This document shows, piece after piece, positions 36,267-45,368 of a stretch of 64,000 nt of DNA. The first letter of the stretch is position 1. Every line of letters starts with the position of its first letter. The translations under genes and the position numbers were made by a program. The stretch spans positions 62,001-126,000 of the forward strand of contig NZ_BAEI01000006.1 in the NCBI RefSeq assembly GCF_000241325.1, given 5' to 3'. The notes under the pieces were generated by a model that did not search any database, was not told the origin of the DNA, and saw nothing but the letters and a program-made list of their open reading frames with translations. This DNA is from Gordonia polyisoprenivorans NBRC 16320 = JCM 10675. Its GTDB lineage: Bacteria; Actinomycetota; Actinomycetes; Mycobacteriales; Mycobacteriaceae.

Positions 36267-36403
36267 GCGCTGTCGACATTGAGACGGGCGCCGTCGGCGA
36301 GTCGGAGAGCGCCGTCGGCACAACCGAAGGCGCTGTCGGCGAACTGGAGAGCGCTGTGAGCGATGCGGAGGGCGCTGTCGCGACGACGCGGGGCGCCGAC
36401 GAC
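36267..36403 (+). repeat. Seven 21-bp tandem repeats upstream of the SDR
   Basis: Units start exactly at 36267, 36288, 36309, 36330, 36351, 36372 and 36393. Each begins GCGC(C/T)G, most continuing TCGGCG, then about nine variable bases rich in GA. The last merges with a 34-bp palindrome. In one plus frame it would read as a 7-residue repeat ending in Glu, but no start or homology backs a protein. The spacing is regular but there are no conserved repeat/unique spacer blocks as in CRISPR. Confidence 0.85.
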
Positions 36404-36420
36404 GTCGTCGGCGCCCCGCG
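36387..36420 (-). terminator. Perfect 34-bp palindrome after the racemase gene
   Basis: CGCGGGGCGCCGACGAC (36387-36403) is followed without gap by its exact complement in reverse. It lies 26 bp downstream of the racemase stop on the minus strand. It could end transcription before the SDR promoter, though no T-run is present; a protein-binding site is an alternative. Confidence 0.6.
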
Positions 36421-36445
36421 GTCGGACGGAGGAGGTGCGATCCGT

Positions 36446-37558
36446 TCAGTCGGTCCAGACGGTGGATGGATCGGTGGCCTGGCGGGCCGGCCCGCTCGGC
36501 GTCTCCGGCGAGGTGCGCGAGAAGCGTGGTGCCACTTGTGCCTGCATGACGCCGTCGATCTCGAGGAGGTTGGCGCGGGCCGACATGTGCGGGTCGGTGG
36601 GAGCCTCGGCGAAGCTCAGTACCGGTGAGGTGCAGGCGTCGGTGCCGTCGAAGACCTTGGCCCACTCGTCGCGGGTGCGCGAGGCGAAGGTCTCGGTGAA
36701 GATCTTCTTGAGCTCCGGCCATTTCGCGACGTCGTTCTGGTCCGGCAGATCGGCATCGGCGAGTCCGAGTCCCTTGAGGAGTTCGGCGTAGAACTGCGGC
36801 TCGATCGCGCCGACGGCCATGTACTTGCCGTCGGAGGTCTCGTACACCTCGTAGTACGGAGCGCCGGTGTCGAGCATGTTCACCCCGCGCTCGTCCGACC
36901 ACAGGCCGGTACCGCGGAAGGCCCACATCATCTGTCCCAGAACCGAAGCCCCGTCGACCATGGCGGCGTCGACCACCTGGCCGCGACCGGAGAACTGGCG
37001 CTCGAAGAGTGCCGAGAGGACGCCCATGACGAGGAACATCGAGCCGCCACCGAAGTCGCCGGCGAGGTTGAGCGGGGGTACCGGACGCTCACCGCGACGG
37101 CCGATCGCGTGCAACAGGCCGGTCAGCGAGATGTAGTTGATGTCGTGGCCGGCGAGTTCTGCGCGCGGACCGTCCTGGCCCCAGCCGGTCATGCGGCCGT
37201 AAACCAGGCCGGGGTTGACCTCGGCGAGATCATCGGGCCCGAAGCCGAGTCGTTCCATCACGCCGGGGCGGAATCCCTCGAGAATCACGTCGGCCTTCGC
37301 GATCAACCCGAGGATGGTGTCGCGGTCGGCCGGGTCCTTGAGATTGGCCTCGACGACGCGACGCCCGCGCAGCAGCGCGTCGGCATTTCGGCCCTCGGCC
37401 GGAAGTGTGCCGGGACGCTGCACCCGGATGACATCGGCGCCGAGGTCGGCGAGCATCATCGCTGCGTGCGGGCCCGGGCCGATACCCGCGAACTCGATCA
37501 CGCGCAATCGATTCAGCGGTCCGTTCTTACCGCTGGTGGGTGTCGAATCTGATGTCAT
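36446..37558 (-). CDS. mcr: Alpha-methylacyl-CoA racemase (CoA-transferase family III)
   Basis: 370 aa. It follows the Mcr/AMACR branch: [20 protein letters not shown] at the N-terminus, [12 protein letters not shown] with the catalytic His, [16 protein letters not shown] with the catalytic Asp, and [21 protein letters not shown] with the Glu. These enzymes interconvert 2R/2S methyl-branched acyl-CoAs, needed for beta-oxidation of the sterol side chain and pristanate. ATG 37558 has GGGAGGACG in front. It is on the minus strand between mftD and mftE and divergent from mftE. Confidence 0.9.
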   Translation of the reverse strand: MTSDSTPTSGKNGPLNRLRVIEFAGIGPGPHAAMMLADLGADVIRVQRPGTLPAEGRNADALLRGRRVVEANLKDPADRDTILGLIAKADVILEGFRPGVMERLGFGPDDLAEVNPGLVYGRMTGWGQDGPRAELAGHDINYISLTGLLHAIGRRGERPVPPLNLAGDFGGGSMFLVMGVLSALFERQFSGRGQVVDAAMVDGASVLGQMMWAFRGTGLWSDERGVNMLDTGAPYYEVYETSDGKYMAVGAIEPQFYAELLKGLGLADADLPDQNDVAKWPELKKIFTETFASRTRDEWAKVFDGTDACTSPVLSFAEAPTDPHMSARANLLEIDGVMQAQVAPRFSRTSPETPSGPARQATDPSTVWTD

Positions 37559-37737
37559 GGACGTCCTCCCTCGAATGGCGTCGACCTTGTTGTGCCGACT
37601 GGTGCCGACCGTGTTCTGCGACACATACTGCGGTCCAGGATTCCACAACCGATCGAGCGCTCGTCCAAGCGGGTCCGAACAGGGGATCTTGGTCCTGTAA
37701 TTGGTGACGACCGGTTACCCCGAGGCGCCGCGCACAT

Positions 37738-37743
37738 TAGACT
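37738..37743 (+). promoter_or_regulatory. -10 box for a probably leaderless mftE
   Basis: TAGACT lies 7 bp before the mftE ATG at 37751 with no ribosome site between, so transcription would begin at or beside the start codon. The -35 region (TTACCC) is weak. Confidence 0.5.
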
Positions 37744-37750
37744 TGGCCGA

Positions 37751-38464
37751 ATGGTGCGAACGGCGAGGCTGGGGCAATACGCATGGCCGCAGGTGACGCC
37801 CGCCGAACTGACCCTTCTCGTTCCGATCGGTTCCGTCGAACAGCACGGTCCGCATCTTCCGCTCGACACCGACACGCGCATCGCCGTTGCGGTGGCCACC
37901 GCCGCCTGCTCGGAGTTGCCCGCCGACGCGCCGGTCACGGTCGCCCCGGAGATCGCCTACGGAGCCAGCGGTGAGCACGAGGGTTTCGCCGGGACGATCT
38001 CGCTGGGACAGCAGGCGCTGACCGACCTCCTCGTCGAATTCGGACGCAGTGCCTGTCGCTGGGCGCGGCGGATCGTCTTCGTCAACGGTCATGGCGGCAA
38101 CGTGCCCACGCTGGCCGCGGCGGTCGCCAGACTGCGCTATGAGGCGCGCGAGGTGGCCTGGTATCCATGCGTGTTCGCCGATGCCGACGCTCACGCCGGG
38201 CACACCGAAACCTCAGTGCTGCTTCATCTTTCGCCGGAGCTGGTGCTGACCGACCGGATCGAGGCGGGTAACCGTGAGCCGATCGGCGTGCTGATGGGGC
38301 CGATGCGTACCGGCGGTGTCGCCGCGGTCAGCGAGAACGGGATACTGGGCGACCCGCGAACGGCGACCGCCGAGCACGGTGCGCAGCTCCTCACGCGTGT
38401 CGTCGACGATCTGACGCGGGCGCTCGGCGAGTGGGCCGTCGACGACGGGGGGAGACTGCGGTGA
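37751..38464 (+). CDS. mftE: Mycofactocin precursor peptidase
   Basis: 237 aa of the creatininase family. Metal ligands and catalytic residues appear in PIGSVEQHGPHLPLDTDTRI, ASGEHEGFAGTISL and FVNGHGGNVPTL, then the late Glu/His in AHAGHTETSVLLHL. MftE frees the C-terminal Val-Tyr unit from processed MftA. The frame is open upstream to 37592, but family homology begins at MVRTARLGQ. It overlaps mftF by 4 nt and has its own promoter, separated from mftD by two opposite genes. Confidence 0.94.
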   Translation: MVRTARLGQYAWPQVTPAELTLLVPIGSVEQHGPHLPLDTDTRIAVAVATAACSELPADAPVTVAPEIAYGASGEHEGFAGTISLGQQALTDLLVEFGRSACRWARRIVFVNGHGGNVPTLAAAVARLRYEAREVAWYPCVFADADAHAGHTETSVLLHLSPELVLTDRIEAGNREPIGVLMGPMRTGGVAAVSENGILGDPRTATAEHGAQLLTRVVDDLTRALGEWAVDDGGRLR

Positions 38465-39903
38465 CGACGACCGAATGGGTCGCGCAGAAGATGCCTGCCC
38501 CGAGCGATTCCGGATTGCCGGACGGCTTCCAGATCCAGATCGATCTGCGGTGCGCGCGGCGCGGCGACCTGCGCTACCTCGTCGGTGGGTCGCCGACGCG
38601 CATGCTCCGGCTCAGCGACACCGCGCTCGGTCTCACCTCCGCCGACGGACGCATCGAGGTGTGCAACACCGCGACGCGCACGCTCTCGCGGACGCTGCTC
38701 GAGACGGGCATTGCTCATCCGCGGCCCATGTCGGGGCCCAAGCCCGACGACGTCACCGTGGTGATCCCGGTGCGCGACAACCAATCCGGTGTCGACCGCC
38801 TCCTCGACGCGGTGGCCGGTACCCGGGTCATCGTGGTCGACGACGGCTCGGCCGTGCCCCTCGTCGCGCAGGGGCCGCTGGTGCAGGTCATCCGATTCGA
38901 GTCCAACCGCGGCCCGGCCGCAGCCCGCAACGCCGGCGCCGCGGCTGCCACGACGGACTTCGTGGCCTTCCTCGACTCCGACGTCGTTCCCGAGCCGGAC
39001 TGGCTGGTGATGCTGCTGGCGCACTTTTCCGATCCGTTGGTGGCGCTGGCCGCTCCCCGGATCGTCGGCTTGTCGGCCCGACGCGGTGAACGCCAGTCGA
39101 TGGCCGAACGCTACGAGAACGGTCACTCCTCACTCGACATGGGGCCCACCGAGGCCGCCGTTGTCCCCGGTACGCCCGTACCATATGTGCCCAGTGCGGC
39201 AATGATCGTGCGGCGCAGTGCTTTTTGCGGATTCGACGAGAATCTCCGGGTGGCCGAGGACGTCGACCTGTGCTGGCGACTGCACGAGGCGGGCTGGCGG
39301 ATGCGCTACGACCCGGTGGCCCGGGTGGCCCACGACCACCGCACCAACCTGCGGCAGGTGTTGTCCCGTCGCCGCTACTACGGCACCGGGGCGGCTTTCC
39401 TGGCTCAACGGCACGGCACGCTCGCTGCGCCGATGGTGATGACGGCGTCGATGGCGCTGGCGGTGGCGGCCTTGTTGTCACGAACCAAGTTCGGACTCGT
39501 TCTCGCTTTTCTCGTGCTGGCCCGCGTGGCCCATCGATTGCGGGCGCGACTCGGCGACCTGCCGGACGCGCCGGTGGCCGCCGCGCAGATGACCGGCCGC
39601 GCGGCCGGATACGGGCTATTGCAGGCGGCCGGTGCGATCTGTCGACATTATTGGCCGGTCGCAGTCCTGTTGGCGTTGATCTCCAAGCGATTTCGGATAC
39701 TCGTCATCGAGGTGGCCATCGCCGAGGGCCTCATCGAATGGGTGCGCGCCGTCCTTGCCGACACCACGCGCGGGCCCGCGATCGGCCCCGTCGCCTATCT
39801 GATCTGCCGTCGTCTCGACGACCTCGCCTACGGCGCGGGACTGTGGGAAGGTGTTGTGCGTCAACGCGATCTCGGCGCGCTTCGGCCCGTCGTCACGCGC
39901 TGA
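38461..39903 (+). CDS. mftF: Mycofactocin glycosyltransferase
   Basis: 480 aa GT2-type enzyme that adds beta-1,4-glucose chains to the mycofactocin core. The N-terminal region reads FQIQIDLRCARRGDLRYLVGG (typical of MftF), followed by the GT-A domain: VTVVIPVRDNQSGVDRLLDA, VIVVDDGSA, RGPAAARNAGAAA, and FLDSDVVPEPDW (the DxD motif). At least two hydrophobic segments are in the C-terminal half (about 330-350, 400-420). It starts with GTG 38461 over the mftE stop. Confidence 0.94.
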   Translation: MTTTEWVAQKMPAPSDSGLPDGFQIQIDLRCARRGDLRYLVGGSPTRMLRLSDTALGLTSADGRIEVCNTATRTLSRTLLETGIAHPRPMSGPKPDDVTVVIPVRDNQSGVDRLLDAVAGTRVIVVDDGSAVPLVAQGPLVQVIRFESNRGPAAARNAGAAAATTDFVAFLDSDVVPEPDWLVMLLAHFSDPLVALAAPRIVGLSARRGERQSMAERYENGHSSLDMGPTEAAVVPGTPVPYVPSAAMIVRRSAFCGFDENLRVAEDVDLCWRLHEAGWRMRYDPVARVAHDHRTNLRQVLSRRRYYGTGAAFLAQRHGTLAAPMVMTASMALAVAALLSRTKFGLVLAFLVLARVAHRLRARLGDLPDAPVAAAQMTGRAAGYGLLQAAGAICRHYWPVAVLLALISKRFRILVIEVAIAEGLIEWVRAVLADTTRGPAIGPVAYLICRRLDDLAYGAGLWEGVVRQRDLGALRPVVTR

Positions 39904-39919
39904 CCGCCGAACCAAGGTG

Positions 39920-41332
39920 ATGGGGACGCCGGTGGACGAGACGTCGGTGGCGGGTGAGCTTCCCCGACGCGCAGACGTCGTCATCGTCGGCGCCGGCAGC
40001 GCCGGGTCGGTGCTGGCCGACACATTGAGCCGCGACGGCACCCGATCGGTACTCCTGCTCGAGCAGGGGAGCGGCTGGCCCGACGCCGCGGTTCGCGATC
40101 TCCGAACACTGCCGATCAGCGCGTCGTCGGGGTTCGTGACCGTCCACGACGCGCCGCCCGGCCAGACCGTGGTCCGCGGGCGCGGGCTCGGCGGGTCCTC
40201 GGCGATCAACGGTGGATACTTCTTGCGGTGGCATCGCGACGATTTCGCCGGGTGGCCCACCGGCTGGGGCGTCGACGACGTCGAAAGGGCCTACCGCGAA
40301 CTCGACGAGACCGACGGCCCGATGTCGGTGCACCCGTTCGGCGAGGACGATCTCGGGCCGGCCGCCCGCGCCTTCGAGCGATTCTGGTCGACGCGCGTAC
40401 CGGTCCGCGACGTCACCGACCGGTGGCCCATCATCGGTCTCAACCGAGTGCTGGGCAACAACGAACTGCTGGACAACAACGCAGTGCTGGGCAACAGCGC
40501 CCACCGACTGCGCACGACCTCCGCGGAGGCATTTCTCCGCCCGGCTCTCGCACGTCCGAATCTCTTTGTGAGAACCGGCATTCGGGTACATGAGATCCTG
40601 ATGGCGGGACGCCGGGCAACAGGCCTGCGGGTCACGGGTTCGGGGGACACGGGGTCGGGGGGCACCGACATCGCCTGCGACGAGGTGATCCTGTGCGCCG
40701 GAACACTCGGTACCGCAGGAATCCTGCTGCGCTCGATCCCGGAGGTGATCGGGCCCTCCGGCGTACTCGTCGCCGGCGAACACCGTGAGGTGCTCGTCGG
40801 ATACCGTAGGCGTTCGCCCGACGACCTGCGGCCGCTACTGCCGACCGTGGTGCACACCGACGATGGTATCGAGATCCGTTGCTACTCCGATGATTTCGAG
40901 CGGTATGTGACCGGGTCGGCCGGCGGCTCGCAGGCCGTGGGGGTCTGCGGGATGCTCCAGGCGGGCCCGGCGCGGCTCACGTCGGCGTCGGGAGGCTCGG
41001 TACGCGTACGGTTCGACGACCTCGACGAGTCGGTGGTGGCCCCGTTGTGGGCCACGGCGTCGGACGTGGTGGACATGTTGGCGTCCGCCGAGTTCGACGA
41101 CGTGGTGGTACCCGATTCGATCTCGGTCGATCCGGTGATCCGCAGTTCGCAGCACGCCTTCGGCAGCCTGCCGATGGGCGTCCGCACCGACTGGCTGGGT
41201 GGGGTGGTCGGCGTCCGGGGCCTACGGGTGGTGGACGGCTCGATCCTGCCGAGTCCGGGCCGCAGCGGACCGCACGCCACGATCATGATGACCGCGCGCC
41301 GGATCGGTGCGGCGCTCGCGGCGGGGTACTGA
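39920..41332 (+). CDS. mftG: Mycofactocin GMC oxidoreductase
   Basis: 470 aa flavoprotein of the GMC family. FAD motif VVIVGAGSAGSVLADTL near residues 20-36, GRGLGGSSAINGG near 93-105, and the C-terminal HAFGSLPMGVRTD with the catalytic His and VVDGSILPSPGRSGPHATIM. MftG is thought to reoxidise mycofactocinol and pass electrons on. ATG 39920 follows AAGGTG. A small 18-bp triplication near residues 175-192 (VLGNNE, LLDNNA, VLGNSA) adds an Asn-rich stretch. Confidence 0.93.
   Translation: MGTPVDETSVAGELPRRADVVIVGAGSAGSVLADTLSRDGTRSVLLLEQGSGWPDAAVRDLRTLPISASSGFVTVHDAPPGQTVVRGRGLGGSSAINGGYFLRWHRDDFAGWPTGWGVDDVERAYRELDETDGPMSVHPFGEDDLGPAARAFERFWSTRVPVRDVTDRWPIIGLNRVLGNNELLDNNAVLGNSAHRLRTTSAEAFLRPALARPNLFVRTGIRVHEILMAGRRATGLRVTGSGDTGSGGTDIACDEVILCAGTLGTAGILLRSIPEVIGPSGVLVAGEHREVLVGYRRRSPDDLRPLLPTVVHTDDGIEIRCYSDDFERYVTGSAGGSQAVGVCGMLQAGPARLTSASGGSVRVRFDDLDESVVAPLWATASDVVDMLASAEFDDVVVPDSISVDPVIRSSQHAFGSLPMGVRTDWLGGVVGVRGLRVVDGSILPSPGRSGPHATIMMTARRIGAALAAGY
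40447..40500 (+). repeat. Three in-frame 18-bp repeats in mftG
   Basis: The units GTGCTGGGCAACAACGAA, CTGCTGGACAACAACGCA and GTGCTGGGCAACAGCGCC follow one another and code for VLGNNE, LLDNNA and VLGNSA. This lies in a poorly conserved surface region, so it is likely tolerated. Confidence 0.8.
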
Positions 41333-41496
41333 CCGCACCGACCACGCCCTGCGCCCCGAACACACTCTGCGCACCCGAACACATTCCGGGAAAGAACTTC
41401 GTCGATCCCGGGAACCTTTGTGCACCGGCATCCGACCACTCTTGCGGCTCGACTACATCTGACGGACGAGAGGCGGGTGGCGAACTGGCCGCTACC

Positions 41497-42075
41497 GTGG
41501 CGATCACCGGCGTGTTCACGCTGTGCGCGGTGATCTACCTCATGCGTGCGTGGCACTCGCCGACCCCACTGACCCGATTTGCCGGAATTCTGCACGTCCT
41601 GATGGCCGTCGCGATGATCGCCATGGTCTGGCCGTGGAGCGCGCAGGCGGCACCGATCGTGTCGGTACTCGTGTTCAGCGGTGGCGCCCTGTTCTTTGCC
41701 AATCGCGTGGTCGTCGACGCCGATGCGACGCGACGTCACCTGCTGGTGGGGTCCTATGACGCGGCCATGATGGCGTCGATGGTGGTGATGTCGGTGCTGA
41801 TGTCGGTGCCGGCGACGGTGAGTTCCGGCTCGGCGGAGGCGAACTCGGCCCAGGGTTCGATGCCCGGTATGGGCTCGATGAGCGGTATGGGCGTGCCGGG
41901 TACCGCGGGCTGGGCGCAGCCGACCGGCGTCGCGGTGCTCGCCGCGCTTTGTGCGGCAGCCTATTTCGCCGCCGCACTGTGGTGGTTTTACGCGTTGATC
42001 CGTGGACCCGCGCGCCCGTGGGGTGAGGTGCTGATGGCAACCGGGATGGGCGTGGCATTCGCCGTCCTGATGTGA
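41497..42075 (+). CDS. DUF5134 membrane protein with Met-rich loop
   Basis: 192 aa from GTG 41497. Five or six hydrophobic helices are seen. Between helices near residues 110-140 there is a Met/Gly-rich loop, MPGMGSMSGMGVPG, of a kind that often binds Cu(I). DUF5134 proteins are typically near copper genes. The frame is open far upstream with a Cys/Pro-rich stretch, but that part lacks a good start and overlaps mftG. It stands 55 bp before the YcnI gene and probably heads the copper unit. Confidence 0.7.
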   Translation: MAITGVFTLCAVIYLMRAWHSPTPLTRFAGILHVLMAVAMIAMVWPWSAQAAPIVSVLVFSGGALFFANRVVVDADATRRHLLVGSYDAAMMASMVVMSVLMSVPATVSSGSAEANSAQGSMPGMGSMSGMGVPGTAGWAQPTGVAVLAALCAAAYFAAALWWFYALIRGPARPWGEVLMATGMGVAFAVLM

Positions 42076-42130
42076 GACCCCGGTGCATTCGCCACCGGAA
42101 TAGTGAAACTACGAGAGAACGAGGATATCG

Positions 42131-42829
42131 ATGGTGAGAAGACGAGCGGCGTTGGTGCTCGCCGTGGCGGGAACTGCGGTGGCGCTGATGATCGGACTCT
42201 CCGGGACTGCGTCGGCGCACGTGAAGGTGTCGGGAATCGACGCCACCGAGGGCGGATACGGCGTCTTGACCTTCCGGGTGCCCACCGAATCCGACACCGC
42301 GTCGACCACCGAACTGGCGGTGACCTTCCCGGACGACACCCCGATCATCTCGGTGTCGACGCAACCCAAGCCGGGATGGACGGTGCAGGTGGTCAAGAAG
42401 AGCCTGCCCACGCCGCAGAAGGACGACGACGGCAACGAGATCACCCAGTATGTCTCCCAGGTGATCTGGAAGGCGCAGACCCCGCAGGCCGCCATCGCGC
42501 CGGGGAGCTTCGACACGTTCAGCGTGTCGGCGGGACCGCTACCCGACAAGGCGACGCTCTCGTTGCCCGCCCAGCAGACCTACAGTGACGGCACCGTCGT
42601 GAACTGGAACGAGAAAACGGTCTCCGGTCAGGCCGAGCCCGAGCATCCGGCGCCCGTGCTCTCCCTCGCCGCCGCATCCGGTGGACACACGAGCGATCAG
42701 TCGATGTCGAATGACTCGACTTCGTCACCGTCATGGCCGGGCATAGCCGGATTGGTCATCGCGATCATCGCCCTGCTGGTCGGGGTGGCCAACCTCGCGC
42801 TGATTCGCAAGGGGCGTTCATCGAATTGA
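42131..42829 (+). CDS. YcnI/DUF1775 copper-binding protein
   Basis: 232 aa. A signal peptide (RRRAALVLAVAGTAVALMIGL) is cut at ASA, leaving HVKVSG, so the mature protein begins with His, the hallmark of YcnI-type copper sites. The DUF1775 domain contains VLTFRVPTESDTASTTELAV and SVSTQPKPGWTVQV. A C-terminal membrane helix (IAGLVIAIIALLVGVANLAL) anchors it outside the cell. It overlaps the CopC-CopD gene by 4 nt and likely hands copper to it. Confidence 0.9.
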   Translation: MVRRRAALVLAVAGTAVALMIGLSGTASAHVKVSGIDATEGGYGVLTFRVPTESDTASTTELAVTFPDDTPIISVSTQPKPGWTVQVVKKSLPTPQKDDDGNEITQYVSQVIWKAQTPQAAIAPGSFDTFSVSAGPLPDKATLSLPAQQTYSDGTVVNWNEKTVSGQAEPEHPAPVLSLAAASGGHTSDQSMSNDSTSSPSWPGIAGLVIAIIALLVGVANLALIRKGRSSN

Positions 42830-44526
42830 GGTGGCGCAGAGCGCTCCTGGTGTTCACCGGGGTGGTGTGTGCGTTGGTGATGGCCACTCCCGGCCTGGCC
42901 GGCGCACATGCCACCCTGGTCTCCAGCGTGCCCGCCGACGACTCGCGAGTCGCCATCTCGCCGTCACAGGTGGTGTTGACCTTCGACGAGAACATCAGTG
43001 TGGGAGCCGATCCCGCGCGTGTCATCTCGGCACAGGGCGATCGCGTCGACACCGGCTCACCACATCTGATCTCGGCCGGCAACGCCCTGGTCATCCCGGT
43101 GCGCCCCGATCTGCCTGCCGGAAGTTATTCGGCCACCTGGCGAGTCATCTCCGCCGACACCCATGTGGTCACCGGGTCCATCGTGTTCGGCGTGCGGGCC
43201 GACCCCGGGGCGCCCGCCCCGGCGGCACCGCCGGTCGCCGCCTCGGTCACGGCACTCGATCGCGCATCGCAGGCGCTGCTCTACGCGGGCCTGGTGGGCA
43301 GCGTGGGTCTCGCGGTGGTGTCGCTGATGCTGTATCCGAGAACGTTGGCGCTCAAACGATTCCGATGGACGGTGGCGCCGAGTTGGGTTCTGGCGGTGCT
43401 GGCCTGTGCGGGCACGGTTCTCGTCCGGGCCGCCGAAAAGGCAGATGTCGGTGTGAGCCGGGCATTCTCGGGCTCGGCGCTCTCCTCCGGTCTCGACGGT
43501 GGCGATACGAGGGTGGTGCTCATCAGAGCGGCCCTGGTCGTGGTGCTCGGACCGGTGCTGTTCGCGGCCGCGCGCCGGCGAGTCTCACATGCGTGGGGCG
43601 CAGCGCTGATCGGGGCCTGCGGGCTGGGTATCGCCGTCACCATCGCCGCCGACGGCCATGCGTCGGTGGGGGATCTGGCATGGCTGGCCGTGCCGGTCAC
43701 CATCCTGCACGTGGTGGCGATGACGCTCTGGCTCGGCGGACTGCTCTCGATGGTGCTGATCCTGTTGTCCGGCAACCGCTCCCGCTTTCCGGCCACAGTG
43801 AAATCCAAATCAGTGGCATCCGAACCGCCGGCACCTGAACCGTCGGCACCTGAGCTGCTGACACCTGCCGTGTTGCACCGCTGGTCGAGGTGGGCGTTCA
43901 CCATGGTGGTCGTCCTGGTGCTCTCCGGGGAATTCCAGGCGTGGCGGCAGATCTGGCCGGTGCAAGCGCTGTGGGACACCACCTACGGTGTCGTGCTGCT
44001 CGTCAAGTCGGCTCTCGTACTGGCGATGCTCGGCCTGGCGGCATATGCGCGTCGTCGTCTCGGCCTCAGCCGTCTTCGACGTTCGGTGCCGATCGAGATG
44101 GCATGCGGCATAGCCGTCCTCGTCGTCACCTCCGTCTTGGTCACCGAACCGCCCGCGCGCACGACCTACGGTCCGCCGATGCAGGTGGCGGCCCCTCTCG
44201 ACGACGGCGCGGCGCAGGTGTCGGTGTCGACCACGCGCCGCGGCCCCACCGTGGTGGACGTGGCCCTCGACGACGGTCACGGGACGCCGATCCCGGCCCG
44301 GTCGCTGCGCGCCACGTTGTCCTCGGAGTCGGCGGGGATTCCGTCGTTGGCGCTGAGATTCGTTCCGGCCCAATCGGACACAACGGACACCGGCTCGCCC
44401 GGGGCGGCTCGCTGGCGCAGCGTTGCGGCGTCGGTTCCCGTCGCCGGTGCGTGGACGTTGACGCTGACCGTGCAGTTCAGCGATTCCGACGCGCAGGTCA
44501 CCACCGTCGGGTTTGCGGTCTGGTGA
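42826..44526 (+). CDS. CopC-CopD fusion, copper uptake protein
   Basis: 566 aa. After a signal peptide the CopC domain begins AHATLVSSVPADDSRVAISP (His at the mature end) and continues to WRVISADTHVVTGSIVFGV. The CopD part has about eight helices with conserved His/Met, including LWLGGLLSMVLIL, and ends in an extracytoplasmic domain near residues 440-566 that resembles a YtkA-like fold. It begins at a TTG overlapping the YcnI stop (TTGA), with AAGGGG upstream. A short SEPPAPEPSAPELLTP segment (near 325-340) is made by three 15-bp repeats. It probably brings copper across the membrane. Confidence 0.88.
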   Translation: MRWRRALLVFTGVVCALVMATPGLAGAHATLVSSVPADDSRVAISPSQVVLTFDENISVGADPARVISAQGDRVDTGSPHLISAGNALVIPVRPDLPAGSYSATWRVISADTHVVTGSIVFGVRADPGAPAPAAPPVAASVTALDRASQALLYAGLVGSVGLAVVSLMLYPRTLALKRFRWTVAPSWVLAVLACAGTVLVRAAEKADVGVSRAFSGSALSSGLDGGDTRVVLIRAALVVVLGPVLFAAARRRVSHAWGAALIGACGLGIAVTIAADGHASVGDLAWLAVPVTILHVVAMTLWLGGLLSMVLILLSGNRSRFPATVKSKSVASEPPAPEPSAPELLTPAVLHRWSRWAFTMVVVLVLSGEFQAWRQIWPVQALWDTTYGVVLLVKSALVLAMLGLAAYARRRLGLSRLRRSVPIEMACGIAVLVVTSVLVTEPPARTTYGPPMQVAAPLDDGAAQVSVSTTRRGPTVVDVALDDGHGTPIPARSLRATLSSESAGIPSLALRFVPAQSDTTDTGSPGAARWRSVAASVPVAGAWTLTLTVQFSDSDAQVTTVGFAVW

Positions 44527-44639
44527 TCGCCCGGTCTGTTGGTGCCCTTGCGATGGGCCCCGCATGGTGAGGTCACCGCGCGGGGGTGCGCGTTCCGGCA
44601 GTGGAACCCGACCTCGCCGAGCACGGGGGAAGTGGGAAG

Positions 44640-45341
44640 TCAGATCAGCGTCGACCAGTAATCCCAGAAGTGCACACCGATCGCGACGATGATGATCGCG
44701 TACCACAGCGGCAACAGGACCCACAGCCAGCCGCGAAGGTCGCGGGCGCGTGGTGAGTCACCGAAAAGTCTTCCGGCGCTGAGGATCAGCAGGATCGGCG
44801 TCAGCGTCCACACCACCATGCAGTAAGGGCACAACGCGTTGATCCGGTAGATGCTCTGGAAGGCGAGCCAGTTGACGAAGACGAAACCCAGGGCGAGCCC
44901 GAGTGTTTGACCCGCCCAATACCACCGCGGCAGCCAGACGCGGGCGATGGTGAGCACGCCGGTCACGATGATCACCGAGAAGGCGGCGATACCGATCAGC
45001 GGATTGGGAAACCCGAAGACACGAGCCTGCTCGGTCACCATCACCGAGCCACAGGACAGCACCGGATTGATGCTGCAACTCGGCACGTACTCCGGGTTGA
45101 TGAGCAGTTCGATGCGCTCGATCGTCAGCGTCGCCGCCGAGATGAATCCGAGGACACCGAGAATCAGGATCACGATGCCGGTCGCGGTGGACACGTCGGG
45201 GCGCTGAAGCCACCACGGCCGGTCATCGGTGATCACGTCGTCGGTGATCACGTCGGCGGCGATCAGCTCGTCGTCGGGCGGTTCGACCGCCGGTGCCTCA
45301 GGGTCCGGGGTGGTGCCGGAAGGAGAGGTGGTGCTGCTCAT
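44640..45341 (-). CDS. Vitamin K epoxide reductase family protein
   Basis: 233 aa with four to five hydrophobic helices. The active-site CxxC is in NALCPYCMVVWTL near residue 175, and the loop cysteines lie in SCSINPVLSCGSVM. In actinobacteria VKOR passes electrons from DsbA-like proteins to menaquinone, reoxidising them. It is 27 bp after the DsbA-like gene on the same strand. A duplicated VITDD near residues 32-41 arises from a 15-bp repeat. Confidence 0.92.
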   Translation of the reverse strand: MSSTTSPSGTTPDPEAPAVEPPDDELIAADVITDDVITDDRPWWLQRPDVSTATGIVILILGVLGFISAATLTIERIELLINPEYVPSCSINPVLSCGSVMVTEQARVFGFPNPLIGIAAFSVIIVTGVLTIARVWLPRWYWAGQTLGLALGFVFVNWLAFQSIYRINALCPYCMVVWTLTPILLILSAGRLFGDSPRARDLRGWLWVLLPLWYAIIIVAIGVHFWDYWSTLI

Positions 45342-45368
45342 TGCTGGTCGCTTCGTCTCGGGGTGGAT

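Noticed and set aside
36194..36628. A plus-strand frame with a seven-residue repeat (SAVGTTE-like)
   Set aside because: It overlaps the racemase gene and the SDR start, has no ribosome site and is explained by the 21-bp DNA repeats.
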